From JAMLHH01 sp964653095 (lineage in GTDB: Bacteria; Bacteroidota; Bacteroidia; Chitinophagales; JADIYW01): a stretch of DNA of 64,000 nt. The position numbers and the translations under genes were made by a program. The stretch lies in the NCBI GenBank assembly GCA_964653095.1, contig CAZZEH010000017.1, positions 9,822 through 73,821 on the forward strand. The letters run 5' to 3'. The notes beneath the pieces are model-generated. The model worked only from the letters and a program-made list of their open reading frames with translations, made no database searches and was not told the origin of the DNA. Positions 18,770 to 28,582 of the stretch are shown piece by piece. The first letter of the stretch is position 1. Every line of letters starts with the position of its first letter.

Positions 18770-20617
18770 CTACTCAAGCTTAACAACATTTCTGCCTATG
18801 AAGTCGCTTCCGTTTGTAATTGTTAATCTATATTGTCCTGTCGGTAGATTGGAAGCATCAACGGTATCATAATGCAGCCCTTTCGTTCTTAGACCAAGTG
18901 ATTGGCTAATGACTAATTTTCCGGTCATATCATAGATTTGCATCTCTAAGTTTTCAGATTTTTCGACATGATACTGCAATCCCAAAACAGAAAAGAAAGG
19001 GTTCGGATAAGCTCCAAGCGCGACTCCCATTTTGCTCTCACGGATATTAGTAGGTGCATTCGTGGTATCTCTGGGCCATCTCGGAACAAAATCAATATTT
19101 TCTTTTTCAGCTACTGCTACATTACTGTTTCTTTGCAAGTAATTATTGCCGTCCATGGTGTACCAGCTTGTTCTGTGTATTAGCTCGGTTGTCGGCTTGT
19201 TTATCGTAGGCACCTGAAAGAAGTCTCCCTGTGCTTTTTCCTCATTCAAATCTAAGATGATGAATCCACGTTTGTCAAATTGTACGAACTTTAAGTACGG
19301 GTTCAATTGCTGGATGAGCGGCCCGTGATTACCCGGAATAGGAACTCCGGGAGAAGTAACAGCGGAAGTGATAAATTCAACTCCTACAGAACCTTCTCTC
19401 GTTTTAGGATTGTATGAAACTTCACCAAATGGAAGGTCGTAAGCCCAAAATGTGTGAATATCTCCGGTTAGAACCACAATGTTGTCAATGTTGTTTTCAT
19501 TGATAAAGTCAAAGAGTCTTTTTCTCTCAAAAGTATATCCGTCCCATTGATCCGTATTCAGCGTGATACCCGCCAGAGTGAGAGGTGCCATCATGACTTG
19601 CTGCGCCAAAACTTTCCATTTAGCAGTAGAGTTTTTTAGTCCCTGCTGCAACCATTCCATTTGTACCGGGCCAATCATGTTCTTATTTGGACCGTCCGGA
19701 TCTTTTTCATAATCCCGGTCAATAATTCTGGTGTCTAAAAAGAATACCTCCGCTAAATCTCCGAGTTTTATGGAACGGTAGATTTTAAATTTGTCATCCG
19801 GATCTATTTCACGGATGGGAATCCATTCTAAGTATGCCTGTAAAGCAGCATGTTTTCTGTCGTTCCAATCTCCCTGACGATTTGGAAAGTGGTTGTTTGC
19901 ACCGTCTCTCCATGAATTGTCTGCAAATTCGTGATCATCCCAAATAGTATAGAAAGGATACTGCTGATGAATTTTTTGCAACATAGTATCCAAATGGTAT
20001 AGGGAGTACCTTGTTCTGTATTCTGCTAAAGTGACAGTTGGTTTTTCAGGGTCCGGTATTCTCTGAGGATGTTTGCCGTACTCATTCAAACCATATTCAT
20101 AAATGTAATCACCCAAGTGAAACACTGCATGAATATCATTCATTTCGCTAATCCTGTCATAGACATTATAAAAACCATGAGGATAGCTTGCACAGGAAAC
20201 TATAGCCGCTCTAAAATTTGAAATATCTTTGGTTGGAATAGTTTTGGTTCTTCCGCGTTGGGACAGATTTCCGTCTTTATCTTCAAACTCATAAAAATAC
20301 CAGGTATCCTCTTCCAAATCTTGCACATCCACCTTTACAGTATAATCTCGGGAACCATCAGTCGTAAAAACTCCTTCATCCACAATGTGTTTAAATAGTG
20401 AATCTGTCGCAATTCTCCATTTTACATCTGCTGATTCATCTTCAGTCGTAATTCTCGTCCATATAATTACTCTGTCTGCAGTGGCATCACCGGATGCAAT
20501 TCCGTGGTAAAAAGGCGCAAGATTCTCATTAATATAGGAACGTTCGGGCAGATTGTGCTGTGCAAAAAGAATACTTATAGTAAAAGAGAAAAGAAAAGAA
20601 AGTATAAGTTTATTCAT
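18770..20617 (-). CDS. PhoD-like alkaline phosphatase/phosphodiesterase with T9SS sorting domain
   Basis: 615 residues. N-terminal signal peptide (hydrophobic LSFLFSFTISILFA, cleavage before Q), then the Fe3+/Ca2+-dependent PhoD phosphoesterase domain: GIASGDATADRVIIWTRI near the start, SCASYPHGFYNVYDRI, FHLGDYIYEYG, TIWDDHEFADN and VVLTGDIHTFWAYDL carry the metal-binding residues. The last ~80 residues form a type A T9SS sorting domain (AYPNPFFSVLGLQY ... MQIYDMTGKLV ... LPTGQYRLTI). It is therefore expected to be exported and surface-anchored or released, and to scavenge phosphate. Convergent with the TauE/SafE gene. Confidence 0.93.
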   Translation of the reverse strand: MNKLILSFLFSFTISILFAQHNLPERSYINENLAPFYHGIASGDATADRVIIWTRITTEDESADVKWRIATDSLFKHIVDEGVFTTDGSRDYTVKVDVQDLEEDTWYFYEFEDKDGNLSQRGRTKTIPTKDISNFRAAIVSCASYPHGFYNVYDRISEMNDIHAVFHLGDYIYEYGLNEYGKHPQRIPDPEKPTVTLAEYRTRYSLYHLDTMLQKIHQQYPFYTIWDDHEFADNSWRDGANNHFPNRQGDWNDRKHAALQAYLEWIPIREIDPDDKFKIYRSIKLGDLAEVFFLDTRIIDRDYEKDPDGPNKNMIGPVQMEWLQQGLKNSTAKWKVLAQQVMMAPLTLAGITLNTDQWDGYTFERKRLFDFINENNIDNIVVLTGDIHTFWAYDLPFGEVSYNPKTREGSVGVEFITSAVTSPGVPIPGNHGPLIQQLNPYLKFVQFDKRGFIILDLNEEKAQGDFFQVPTINKPTTELIHRTSWYTMDGNNYLQRNSNVAVAEKENIDFVPRWPRDTTNAPTNIRESKMGVALGAYPNPFFSVLGLQYHVEKSENLEMQIYDMTGKLVISQSLGLRTKGLHYDTVDASNLPTGQYRLTITNGSDFIGRNVVKLE

Positions 20618-20731
20618 TGTTCGTAGTATTTGATGATAAGAATGTCGTAAAATTACCTCTTTTTTGAATAAAAATATATTGAATATACTGTTTTTAACTA
20701 TTGCTTAAAAATATATGTATAGGTGGTTGAT

Positions 20732-21943
20732 TTAAATTAGATTTAAAGCCTGCTCAAAATCATTTATGATATCTTCAATGTATTCTATTCCTACGGAACA
20801 TCTGATTAGACTATCAGTGATACCGTGTGCCAATCTAATATTTCTGTCCACGACGAAATGGCTGGTAGAAGCGGGATGAGTAATCAGCGTATCTGCTGTT
20901 CCGAGTGAGGCTGTCCGTGTACAGAATTTGATGTTTTTCTGAAAAGATATTCCTTCTTTTAATCCGCCCTTGAGTTCAAAACTCATCATACCGGTCGTAC
21001 CGTACATTTGCCTTTCAGCCAGTTCAAAATCAGGATGAGATATCAGTCCCAGATAGTTTACCTTTTTTACTTTCTCATGTGACTCCAAAAAATCTGCGAG
21101 TATCTGTGCGTTCTGCTGATGTTGCCGCATTCTGAGAGGTAAAGTTTTAAGGCCATTATTCAAAATAAAGGCTTCAAATGGGCTGCATACTCCGCCAAGG
21201 TTTTTAAGCAGTTTATAGAGCTTTTTATGGTCTTTGGAGTTTCTTGTTACGGTCGCCCCGGATATTCCGGTACCGTGTCCGTTCATAAATTTGGTGGTGG
21301 AATATACCACAATGTCCACTCCGTATTTTAAAGGCTGTTGTAAGTAGGATGTGGCGAATGTGTTGTCTGCAATAACTTTTATCCCGTATTCTTTGGCGAG
21401 CTCACAGACGGCCTGCAAATCCACACAATCTAAAGTGGGATTAGAAGGAGTTTCAAGATAAAACACTCGGATTGTCGGATTGCTTCTGAGCAAGTCTCTA
21501 ACTTGTTCCATGTTTTTGAAACTACTGGTCTCACTATTGATGTCTAAAGATTTAAAATCGTTGTCAATCAAATCGCTCGCCGCACCGTAAATAACAGACT
21601 GTCTCAGAACGGTATCGCCTGCTTTTAATTGGGACAGCAACGCGGAACTGATAGCAGCCATACCAGATGAAAACAACAGTCCTCTTGCTTCAATGTTTCC
21701 CTCGATATCGCAGGCTTCCAATTCCGCAATCTTTTGGGCTACAAAAGCTGTACTCGGATTGCTGAATCTGGAATAAGTATAGATATTGCTTTCACCACGA
21801 AAAAAAGCAAAAGCTGCTTCCAAATCTTCATAAGTAAATGTAGAGGTTGCGTAGATAGGAGGTATATGAGCGTGATTGCTTTCTATACTGGGGTCTTTTA
21901 CGCAGATTGACTCGTAGTGAGTACTTCGTATAGTATTCGACAT
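20732..21943 (-). CDS. Cys/Met-metabolism PLP-dependent enzyme (transsulfuration family)
   Basis: 403-residue cytosolic fold-type I PLP enzyme. The PLP lysine is K218 in VYSTTKFMNGHG; YSRFSNPS, FSSGMAAI and YLETPSNPTL are conserved phosphate- and cofactor-binding segments. The family includes cystathionine gamma-synthase, O-acyl-homoserine sulfhydrylase and methionine gamma-lyase, which cannot be told apart by eye. It starts one base after the stop of the dihydroorotase gene, so the two are translated from one mRNA. Confidence 0.9.
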   Translation of the reverse strand: MSNTIRSTHYESICVKDPSIESNHAHIPPIYATSTFTYEDLEAAFAFFRGESNIYTYSRFSNPSTAFVAQKIAELEACDIEGNIEARGLLFSSGMAAISSALLSQLKAGDTVLRQSVIYGAASDLIDNDFKSLDINSETSSFKNMEQVRDLLRSNPTIRVFYLETPSNPTLDCVDLQAVCELAKEYGIKVIADNTFATSYLQQPLKYGVDIVVYSTTKFMNGHGTGISGATVTRNSKDHKKLYKLLKNLGGVCSPFEAFILNNGLKTLPLRMRQHQQNAQILADFLESHEKVKKVNYLGLISHPDFELAERQMYGTTGMMSFELKGGLKEGISFQKNIKFCTRTASLGTADTLITHPASTSHFVVDRNIRLAHGITDSLIRCSVGIEYIEDIINDFEQALNLI

Positions 21944-21944
21944 G

Positions 21945-23288
21945 TTAGTTTCTTTTAAATGTTAATCGTTCTCCTGCCGTTTCAGGCTGAATTTTCCCGT
22001 CATACAGAACAGGAAATCCATTCACAAAAGTATGAATGACACGGCTGTTCATAGTTTCACCTTCTAATGGAGACCAACCTATATGATAAAGTATATTGTC
22101 TTTTTTTATTTTCCAAGGCTGATTTAGATTTACAACTGCCAAATCGGCTTTGTATCCTTCGCGAATATATCCCCGTTTTTCGATTTGATACAGGACTGCC
22201 GGGGCGTGACACATTTTCTCCACCACTTTCTCTAATGATATTTTTCCCTGTTGTACATAATTCAGCATGAGTGTCAGGCTGTGCTGTACTAACGGCAACC
22301 CTCCGGGAGCTTTGGTATAAACCTGCTGTTTCTCATTCCAAGTGTGGGGTGCATGGTCGGTACTGACTGCATCAATTCTGTCGTCAAGCAGTGCTTCCCA
22401 CAGAGCGTTTTTATCCTGTTCGGTTTTTATGGCAGGATTGCATTTGATAAAATGTCCCAATCGTGCATAGTCTTTTTCACTAAAATGAAGATGATGTACG
22501 CATACTTCGGATGTAATTCTTTTATCGGGTGAAAGTTCTTCAGCAGAGAGCAGTTCCAGTTCCATAGCAGTGGTCAGGTGCAGAAGGTGGAATCTGGAAT
22601 TGTATTCCTTTGCTAATTTGAATGCAAGCTGAGTGGATTTGTAACATCCTATATCTGAACGAATGACAGGATGCTGATTGGCAGGGATATTCTCGCCAAA
22701 TTGGGCAAGAGCATGTGTCATATTTTCCTGAATGGTATTCTCATCTTCGCAATGTGCTGCAATGAGCATATTTACTTTCGAAAAGATTTCTCTTAAAGTT
22801 TCTTCGTTGTCCACCAGCATATTTCCTGTGGACGATCCCATAAAAACTTTTACTCCGCACACATTATTGGGATTGGTTTTTAATACTTCCTCTATATTAT
22901 CATTGGAAGTGCCCATGTAAAAGGAATAATTGAGTAATGAAGATTTGGCAGCAATGTCATATTTATCCTGCAAGACCTCCTGAGTGAGTGCCGGTGGATT
23001 GGTATTGGGCATTTCCATGAAGCTGGTTACTCCGCCTGCTGCTGCTGCTATCGTTTCTGAGTGAATATTTCCCTTGTGCGGATATCCCGGTTCTCTGAAG
23101 TGCAGATGTTCGTCGATAATTCCGGGGAGAATGTGAAGCCCTTCCACATTGATTTCTTTTGCAGTCGGGTGAGAAATTTGCGTATCAATTTTTACGATTT
23201 CTGTATCTTTTATCAACAAGTCAGCGCGTATTTGCTTCCCTTCATTCACCACAATTCCTCCTTTGAGCAGATAATGATTTTGCGACAT
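21945..23288 (-). CDS. pyrC: Dihydroorotase
   Basis: 447-residue amidohydrolase that closes carbamoyl-aspartate to dihydroorotate in pyrimidine synthesis. The zinc motif HLH is at residues 61-63 in DEHLHFREPGYPHKG, MEMPNTNPP binds substrate, and STDHAPHT provides the catalytic Asp. The DEHLHFREPG wording is type I rather than E. coli type II. A -7 box on the minus strand (CAAAGATA at 23302-23309, i.e. TATCTTTG) lies 13 bases before the ATG. First gene of a two-gene unit with the PLP enzyme. Confidence 0.94.
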   Translation of the reverse strand: MSQNHYLLKGGIVVNEGKQIRADLLIKDTEIVKIDTQISHPTAKEINVEGLHILPGIIDEHLHFREPGYPHKGNIHSETIAAAAGGVTSFMEMPNTNPPALTQEVLQDKYDIAAKSSLLNYSFYMGTSNDNIEEVLKTNPNNVCGVKVFMGSSTGNMLVDNEETLREIFSKVNMLIAAHCEDENTIQENMTHALAQFGENIPANQHPVIRSDIGCYKSTQLAFKLAKEYNSRFHLLHLTTAMELELLSAEELSPDKRITSEVCVHHLHFSEKDYARLGHFIKCNPAIKTEQDKNALWEALLDDRIDAVSTDHAPHTWNEKQQVYTKAPGGLPLVQHSLTLMLNYVQQGKISLEKVVEKMCHAPAVLYQIEKRGYIREGYKADLAVVNLNQPWKIKKDNILYHIGWSPLEGETMNSRVIHTFVNGFPVLYDGKIQPETAGERLTFKRN

Positions 23289-23301
23289 GATATTTTTCTT
23301 T

Positions 23302-23309
23302 CAAAGATA
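23302..23309 (-). promoter_or_regulatory. -7 box TATCTTTG of the pyrC unit
   Basis: Exact TAnnTTTG on the minus strand, 13 bases upstream of the pyrC ATG, predicting a leader of only several bases. Confidence 0.45.
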
Positions 23310-23481
23310 GGAATTCGTGTACTGTATAGGCGGTGTTTAATTGTTTTTCTTGTCGGTATGACGTGAAACACCAAAATAAAGTCCAGTCAGGTTATAAAAA
23401 GTCAATTTGATTTGATTTCTATGATTTTTGAAAGTACATTCACTTTTAATTATTATTGACACACAGTAAAATTTTCTGAAC

Positions 23482-24297
23482 ATGAATTTTAAAAATAAAA
23501 CAGTTTTTATTACAGGGGGTACGAGAGGTATCGGACTGGCTATCGGGAAAAGGCTTGCCCGTGAGGGTGCGAATGTGGTGATTGCCGCCAAAACTACTGA
23601 ACCGCATCCCAAATTAGAAGGAACAATATTTACAGCAGCAGCCGAGATTGATGAGGCCGGAGGAAAAGGTTTGGCGGTAAAATGTGATATCAGATTTGAG
23701 GAGGAAGTAGAAAATGCCGTACAACAAGCTGTAAATCAGTTTGGCGGGATTGATATTTTAATCAATAATGCAAGTGCAATCAGCCTGACCCCGACATTAC
23801 AGACTACCATGAAAAGATATGATCTGATGAATCAGATTAACGGGCGGGGAACTTTTTTGACTTCTCAGAAATGCCTTCCTTTCTTATTAAAAGCTGAAAA
23901 TCCACATATCCTTAATTTATCGCCTCCTTTAAATTTTGAGCCACGATGGTTTGGTCCTCATGTGGCGTATTCAATTGCCAAATACAATATGAGTCTGTGC
24001 GTGCTTGGGATGGCGGAAGAATTTAAAGGCAGGGTGGGAGTTAACGCATTATGGCCGAGAACCACAATTGCTACGGCTGCGGTACAAAATCTGCTCGGAG
24101 GTGACGAAATGGTCAAACGTTCCCGCAAACCGGATATTCTCGCAGATGCCGCATATTATATTCTATCCAAACCGGCATCCGAAGTTTCGGGAAATTTCTT
24201 TGTGGACGATGAAGTACTCGCATCCGAAGGTATTACCGATTTGAGCGGATATGCGGTCAATCCGGATTTTGAATTAATGCCGGACTTTTTTGTGTAA
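23482..24297 (+). CDS. Short-chain dehydrogenase/reductase, HSDL2-like
   Basis: 271 residues, classical SDR fold. Cofactor motif TGGTRGIG at about 11-18, INNAS at about 93-97, and the catalytic pair YSIAK (Tyr and Lys) near 163-167. The Rossmann wording and LWPRTTIATAAV resemble hydroxysteroid-dehydrogenase-like protein 2; the SCP2 domain of eukaryotic HSDL2 is absent. Substrate unknown. Transcribed alone, divergent from pyrC. Confidence 0.88.
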   Translation: MNFKNKTVFITGGTRGIGLAIGKRLAREGANVVIAAKTTEPHPKLEGTIFTAAAEIDEAGGKGLAVKCDIRFEEEVENAVQQAVNQFGGIDILINNASAISLTPTLQTTMKRYDLMNQINGRGTFLTSQKCLPFLLKAENPHILNLSPPLNFEPRWFGPHVAYSIAKYNMSLCVLGMAEEFKGRVGVNALWPRTTIATAAVQNLLGGDEMVKRSRKPDILADAAYYILSKPASEVSGNFFVDDEVLASEGITDLSGYAVNPDFELMPDFFV

Positions 24298-24415
24298 GGA
24301 ATAGACTCTGGAATACCTTTCGTCAGGATAATTTCTCTCCTTAAACGGACGTGGACAGGGAGATTTTACAGTACTGTCATGATGCTTCGGTGTGATATTC
24401 TAAGATAAAACCAAA

Positions 24416-25633
24416 TTATTTTTGATTAGAATCCGGCTTATGTTTCGGATTCCTTTTTGGTCTTTTGCCTTTGGTCTCAGTTTTAGCTTGTTCGGAAACT
24501 GTATTTTTAGGGTTTCTCTTTCTTCTTTTGTTTTTATGTCCCGATTTCTTACCTGTCTTTTCCAAACTGCTGATAGAAATATGGCCTACCACATCCACAA
24601 ATTCGATATCATCGGTCTGGCTTTTTTCGTACACAGTGAAATCAGTCAATTTTCCCGGCTGTTTTCCGCTTTTATTTAACTCTAACAGTTTTTTGACATT
24701 TTCTATCGTAATCGGATGGTAGGTGCCGCTGTTATCGTATGTGTAGTACATTAGACCCTTTAGGATGTCTGTCTTGACCAATTTGGCTTTGCCTTCTTCG
24801 GTTTCGATTATATCTGCTTTTTTAGGAAATTTTTTCAAAGCATCTAAATAAGTGTCTAATTCAAAATTTAAGCAGCACTTTAACCGACCACAAAGACCGG
24901 AAAGTTTGGTCTGATTGATAGAAAGATTCTGGTAGCGGGCGGCTGAAGTACTGACAGATTTATAGCTGTTCATCCAGGTCGTGCTGCACAGCTCTCTGCC
25001 ACTCGGACTGATACCGCCAATCAGTGCAGCTTCCTGCCTGGCGCCAATTTGTCTCATTTCGATTTTTACCCTAAATTCTACTGCCAAATCTTTGATGAGT
25101 TGTCTGAAATCGACCCTTTGATCTGCGATATAATAAAATGTAGCTTTTTTACCGTCCCCTTGGTATTCGACCTCTCCGAGCTTCATTTCCAAACCTAAGT
25201 TCCTTGCCAGAACTCTGGCTTTCAGCATAGTCTCTTTTTCCTTTGCCCGTGCCTCCTTTTGGATTTCCAGTTCTCTTTCACTTGCGATTCTAAGAATTTT
25301 CTCTAATCGATCGTTGCTTTTTATATGTTTTTTTCTTAATTGGAGTTTGACTAATTCACCGCTTAACGTAATCGTACCTATATCGTATCCAAAGGAGGAT
25401 TCAACCACAACCTTATCTCCGATGTGTATATCAAGGTTATTTATATTTTTGTAAAATCCTTTTCGTGCTCCATTTTTAAATCTGACTTCATACACATTAA
25501 AGCGATCAAAAGCCGGTACGTCTATATCTGATAACCAATCATGTACACTGGTTTTGGCACATCCGCCTCCAGCTCCGCAGTTTCCTTTCCCCTTACAGTT
25601 TCCTGTCAATTTCCCACAGCTGCTTTCTTCCAT
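24416..25633 (-). CDS. ricT: PSP1-domain protein RicT/YaaT
   Basis: 405 residues. The N-terminus is rich in cysteine (CGKLTGNCKGKGNCGAGGGC), followed by the PSP1 domain with VRFKNGARKGFYKN, RQIGARQEAALIGG, GRELCSTTW and SGLCGRLKCCLNFE. In B. subtilis RicT (YaaT) is part of the RicA-RicF-RicT Fe-S complex acting on RNase Y and development. Bacteroidota carry RicT-like proteins without an obvious sporulation role. The C-terminal 60 residues are a Lys/Arg-rich, low-complexity tail (KRRKRNPKNT, GKRPKRNPKHKP) that could bind RNA (inference). Confidence 0.88.
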   Translation of the reverse strand: MEESSCGKLTGNCKGKGNCGAGGGCAKTSVHDWLSDIDVPAFDRFNVYEVRFKNGARKGFYKNINNLDIHIGDKVVVESSFGYDIGTITLSGELVKLQLRKKHIKSNDRLEKILRIASERELEIQKEARAKEKETMLKARVLARNLGLEMKLGEVEYQGDGKKATFYYIADQRVDFRQLIKDLAVEFRVKIEMRQIGARQEAALIGGISPSGRELCSTTWMNSYKSVSTSAARYQNLSINQTKLSGLCGRLKCCLNFELDTYLDALKKFPKKADIIETEEGKAKLVKTDILKGLMYYTYDNSGTYHPITIENVKKLLELNKSGKQPGKLTDFTVYEKSQTDDIEFVDVVGHISISSLEKTGKKSGHKNKRRKRNPKNTVSEQAKTETKGKRPKRNPKHKPDSNQK

Positions 25634-25680
25634 TATTTTATATTTATGATAAAGCAGAACCTAAACTCTGCTGAATGTTT

Positions 25681-25688
25681 CAAAGGTA
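25681..25688 (-). promoter_or_regulatory. -7 box TACCTTTG of ricT
   Basis: Exact TAnnTTTG on the minus strand, 47 bases before the ricT ATG and between it and the upstream endonuclease gene. It suggests that ricT is not only read through from the endonuclease. Confidence 0.4.
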
Positions 25689-25713
25689 GTTTAAAAATCA
25701 AAAAAAGTAAAGC

Positions 25714-26790
25714 CTAATGTGCAATGATAAACTTCCCGTAGGATGTTTTAGCTTCTTTTTCTATAAATAAAAAGTATGTACCGCGCATTAGTTTTGCCAC
25801 GGATATCCGATTTTGAAAAATCATCCCTTTTTTAACAACTTTGCCACGGATATCTGTAATATAGTAATCTGATCCGGAAGGTTCAGAACTTTGAAGATAA
25901 AGTTCCGATTGTACCGGATTAGGGTAAATCTGAGCTTCCAGACTTTGATAATTTCTAACTCCGACGGAAGCACAATCTTCTGCTTCCCAGATATAGGAAG
26001 CAAATTGAGGATAATCTACAAAAGGGTTTCTATTGCCCTGATATGCATATATTCTGTCATTCCTGTCTTTTTCTTTTTGTGAGGGCGGATCTGATTTATG
26101 CCATTGCAGGAGCATGTCGGTGTATTCTTTAGTATATGAAGCGGTATTTTTGATTTTATTAAATTCGGTATGATTCCAATTAGAAAATTTATCAGAATAC
26201 CGAACATTCATATAAAGTAAAATTCTGGCTACATCGCCTTTATATTCATCTATTGGTTCGAATACGCTGCCCGAAATTTCCGGAATATCTGAGGTACCCA
26301 CTTTACTGCCATTTTGCGAGGTGTATTGCGGAGTATTGACTTTAGCTATAATTAAATTGCCTTTTCTGTTATTTACATAAGCATCTGTCGGAAGCAGATT
26401 GACTATATCGCTGTAGGTAGGATTGGCAGTATTAAACCAGGAGGAAGGTAAAATATGCTCCCGATTCCAGCAGCTACCCTCTGAAACCGAGCTTGATGAA
26501 CCGCACTTATCACCGGGTTTATAGGTATAATGCTGTGTTCCCTGAGGTGCATGAGAGTATATGTCCCAAATATAGTTTTGTCCGTTAATTTGTATAATAT
26601 CGTTATCTGACATGAAGTTATAGGCATCTTCATAAGCTCTTACAGATACATTTGAATTAATTAATGTATGAAGTGCTTCTTTAAGCTCATGACATCTTTT
26701 GCTGGTATCCGTATCGGTGTAATAATTTCCCTGAGCGTGTGATTGAAGCAGTGTGAATAAAGCCGAAAATAGTATAAAGAGTTTTTTCAT
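25714..26790 (-). CDS. Secreted endonuclease I family nuclease with T9SS sorting domain
   Basis: 358 residues. Signal peptide (KKLFILFSALFTLLQSHA), then an EndA/endonuclease I domain: CWNREHILPSSWF with the catalytic His, DIVNLLPTDAYVNNRKGN, and RNDRIYAYQGNRNPFVDYP. The last ~75 residues are a T9SS type A domain (AQIYPNPVQSELYL ... YYITDIRGKVV ... LMRGTYFLF). Expected to degrade extracellular DNA for nutrients or biofilm remodelling. It follows the VWA gene by 33 bp on the same strand. Confidence 0.93.
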   Translation of the reverse strand: MKKLFILFSALFTLLQSHAQGNYYTDTDTSKRCHELKEALHTLINSNVSVRAYEDAYNFMSDNDIIQINGQNYIWDIYSHAPQGTQHYTYKPGDKCGSSSSVSEGSCWNREHILPSSWFNTANPTYSDIVNLLPTDAYVNNRKGNLIIAKVNTPQYTSQNGSKVGTSDIPEISGSVFEPIDEYKGDVARILLYMNVRYSDKFSNWNHTEFNKIKNTASYTKEYTDMLLQWHKSDPPSQKEKDRNDRIYAYQGNRNPFVDYPQFASYIWEAEDCASVGVRNYQSLEAQIYPNPVQSELYLQSSEPSGSDYYITDIRGKVVKKGMIFQNRISVAKLMRGTYFLFIEKEAKTSYGKFIIAH

Positions 26791-26823
26791 TGTGTGAGTT
26801 TTTAAAGCCCATTGATAAAAGTA

Positions 26824-27756
26824 TTATTTTTTGAATACGCCAAAGCTTTTAGCTTCATGCACCATTTCTCTTTTGGCTTCCTCTTCGCTATCAATGTGTG
26901 CATAATGCCCGCCGCCTAATTGAGAAAGCCTTTCAAGATTATCTTTTGTTTTTGGTCTGATATTTCCAAATGAAAAAACTGAAAGAGCGATGTGTTCACT
27001 GTGCATTTTTTCAATTAGTTTGTCCATGGATTTATTCTTTTTGGTAGAAGTACTTGTAAACGCACCGTCCGTCACTAAGATAACTTTATTGTTTTCGTCT
27101 TTTAAATATTTCTTTTTTGCCACTTTATACGCCAAATCAAGTCCGAGTCCTCCCATAGTGATTCCGGCGCAAACTAAATTATCAATCGCATGGTATATTT
27201 TTTCTTTCTCATCGCCATAGGTTGTATTCATGTGAATGGAGGCAGTAGTAGAGTAGGTCACAATACTGACTTTGTCTGTGGGCCTAAGAAGTGAGGTCAG
27301 GTGTTTGAGTGCTACCTTCAGCATGTCAATCTTGCCGTCTGTATTCATGGAGGACGAGACATCAATGAGAAACACCAGATTGCCTGTAGGAAAAATTTCT
27401 TTGTCAGTTTTTTTCGCCTCTTTTATGTCAGGAGTTTTTATAGTTTTTCTTTTCATAAAGAAAGTTCTCTCCTGACCGTCTTTAATAAGTACCACACCTT
27501 TTACGGAATAATAGTCATTGTTAGTAATTGTAATATTATATTCACCTTCGAGCCATTGTGCGGGTATCGTCAGAACGAATTTCCCGAGCGAATCGGTTAC
27601 AGCGGTGATAGATTGGGTATTGTTTTGAGTTTGTACGAGGAGGGTAGCATTTTTGACCCCCTGATTATCGTCCATGTCATAAACGACTCCGTAAATAGTT
27701 GAGGCATGAATGCCAATAGAAATAAATAAAAAAAATGCGGTGTAAAATATTCTCAC
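26824..27756 (-). CDS. von Willebrand factor A domain protein with N-terminal carboxypeptidase-regulatory-like domain
   Basis: 310 residues, starting at GTG. Signal peptide (IFYTAFFLFISIGIHA), a beta-sandwich of the CarboxypepD_reg type (IYGVVYDMDDNQGVKNATL to about residue 95), then a VWA domain with a complete MIDAS: DVSSSM (DxSxS), the downstream Thr, and LVTDGAF with the Asp. Probably periplasmic or surface-associated metal-dependent protein binding; partner unknown. It lacks a T9SS domain. Confidence 0.87.
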   Translation of the reverse strand: MRIFYTAFFLFISIGIHASTIYGVVYDMDDNQGVKNATLLVQTQNNTQSITAVTDSLGKFVLTIPAQWLEGEYNITITNNDYYSVKGVVLIKDGQERTFFMKRKTIKTPDIKEAKKTDKEIFPTGNLVFLIDVSSSMNTDGKIDMLKVALKHLTSLLRPTDKVSIVTYSTTASIHMNTTYGDEKEKIYHAIDNLVCAGITMGGLGLDLAYKVAKKKYLKDENNKVILVTDGAFTSTSTKKNKSMDKLIEKMHSEHIALSVFSFGNIRPKTKDNLERLSQLGGGHYAHIDSEEEAKREMVHEAKSFGVFKK

Positions 27757-27802
27757 TTTTGAAAATCGTTTTGAAAATGCTATCCGTAAATATATAAATA
27801 TC

Positions 27803-27810
27803 TATTTTTG
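27803..27810 (+). promoter_or_regulatory. -7 box TATTTTTG immediately before the PAP2 gene
   Basis: Exact TAnnTTTG ending four bases before the ATG at 27815. Transcription would start at or next to the start codon, giving a leaderless or near-leaderless mRNA. Confidence 0.45.
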
Positions 27811-27814
27811 AAAC

Positions 27815-28558
27815 ATGAAAAAAGAGACGTTAGTTTTACTATTTCTTTGTCTTTTAAGCTTTTATGAGACATTGGGGCAATCTGCATACTATAAGTATAA
27901 ACTTAGTGCCGATATCCCAATCGGAGCTGTAATTATAGGAGCCGGAACCGTCGGAATAATCAAGCAGAAAAAGAATCAGCCGTTTACAGAATACGAGGTA
28001 AGCGAACTTGCGTATAATGTCAATAAACTCGATTATTCCTCTATCCGCAGAAAATATAACAAGCGGATACATCTGGTAAGTGATATCGGGTTGGCGTTGG
28101 GTACACTGAGTCCACTGCTTTTGTTATCGGACAAAGGCGTGAGGAAACAGTCAAAATATATTGTCCCGATTGGCATAGAAACTTTATTGCTTACTTATTC
28201 TCTTACCGGCCTAACTAAGGAACTTGTACGCCGAACCAGACCTTATGTATATTATGATGAGGTACCCATGAAAAAGAAAGTGTTGAAAGATGCACGTGCT
28301 TCTTTTTTTTCAGGTCATACCTCTATGTCTGCTGCCGGAACTTTCTTTTCAGCAATGGTATTTACAGAAATGTATCCGAGAAGCCGTTGGAAACCTTTGG
28401 TTTGGACGGGTGCGGCTACACTGCCGCTCGGAGTTGGATTTCTACGTTATAGCGGTGGAAAACATTTTTGGACAGATATAATTACCGGGTACTTTATTGG
28501 AGCTGCGATTGGTGTATTGGTTCCGCATATTCACAAAACGAATCATCCACCGCAGTAA
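27815..28558 (+). CDS. PAP2-family membrane phosphatase
   Basis: 247 residues. N-terminal signal/first hydrophobic segment (LVLLFLCLLSFYETLG), then several membrane spans. The three phosphatase motifs are present: KELVRRTRP (K-x6-RP), FSGHTS (xSGH) and RYSGGKHFWTD (R-x5-H-x3-D). Expected substrates are undecaprenyl pyrophosphate, lipid A phosphate or phosphatidic acid; which one cannot be told. Divergent from the VWA gene. Confidence 0.9.
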   Translation: MKKETLVLLFLCLLSFYETLGQSAYYKYKLSADIPIGAVIIGAGTVGIIKQKKNQPFTEYEVSELAYNVNKLDYSSIRRKYNKRIHLVSDIGLALGTLSPLLLLSDKGVRKQSKYIVPIGIETLLLTYSLTGLTKELVRRTRPYVYYDEVPMKKKVLKDARASFFSGHTSMSAAGTFFSAMVFTEMYPRSRWKPLVWTGAATLPLGVGFLRYSGGKHFWTDIITGYFIGAAIGVLVPHIHKTNHPPQ

Positions 28559-28582
28559 TCGCAGCAAAAATTAGGTGTTATC

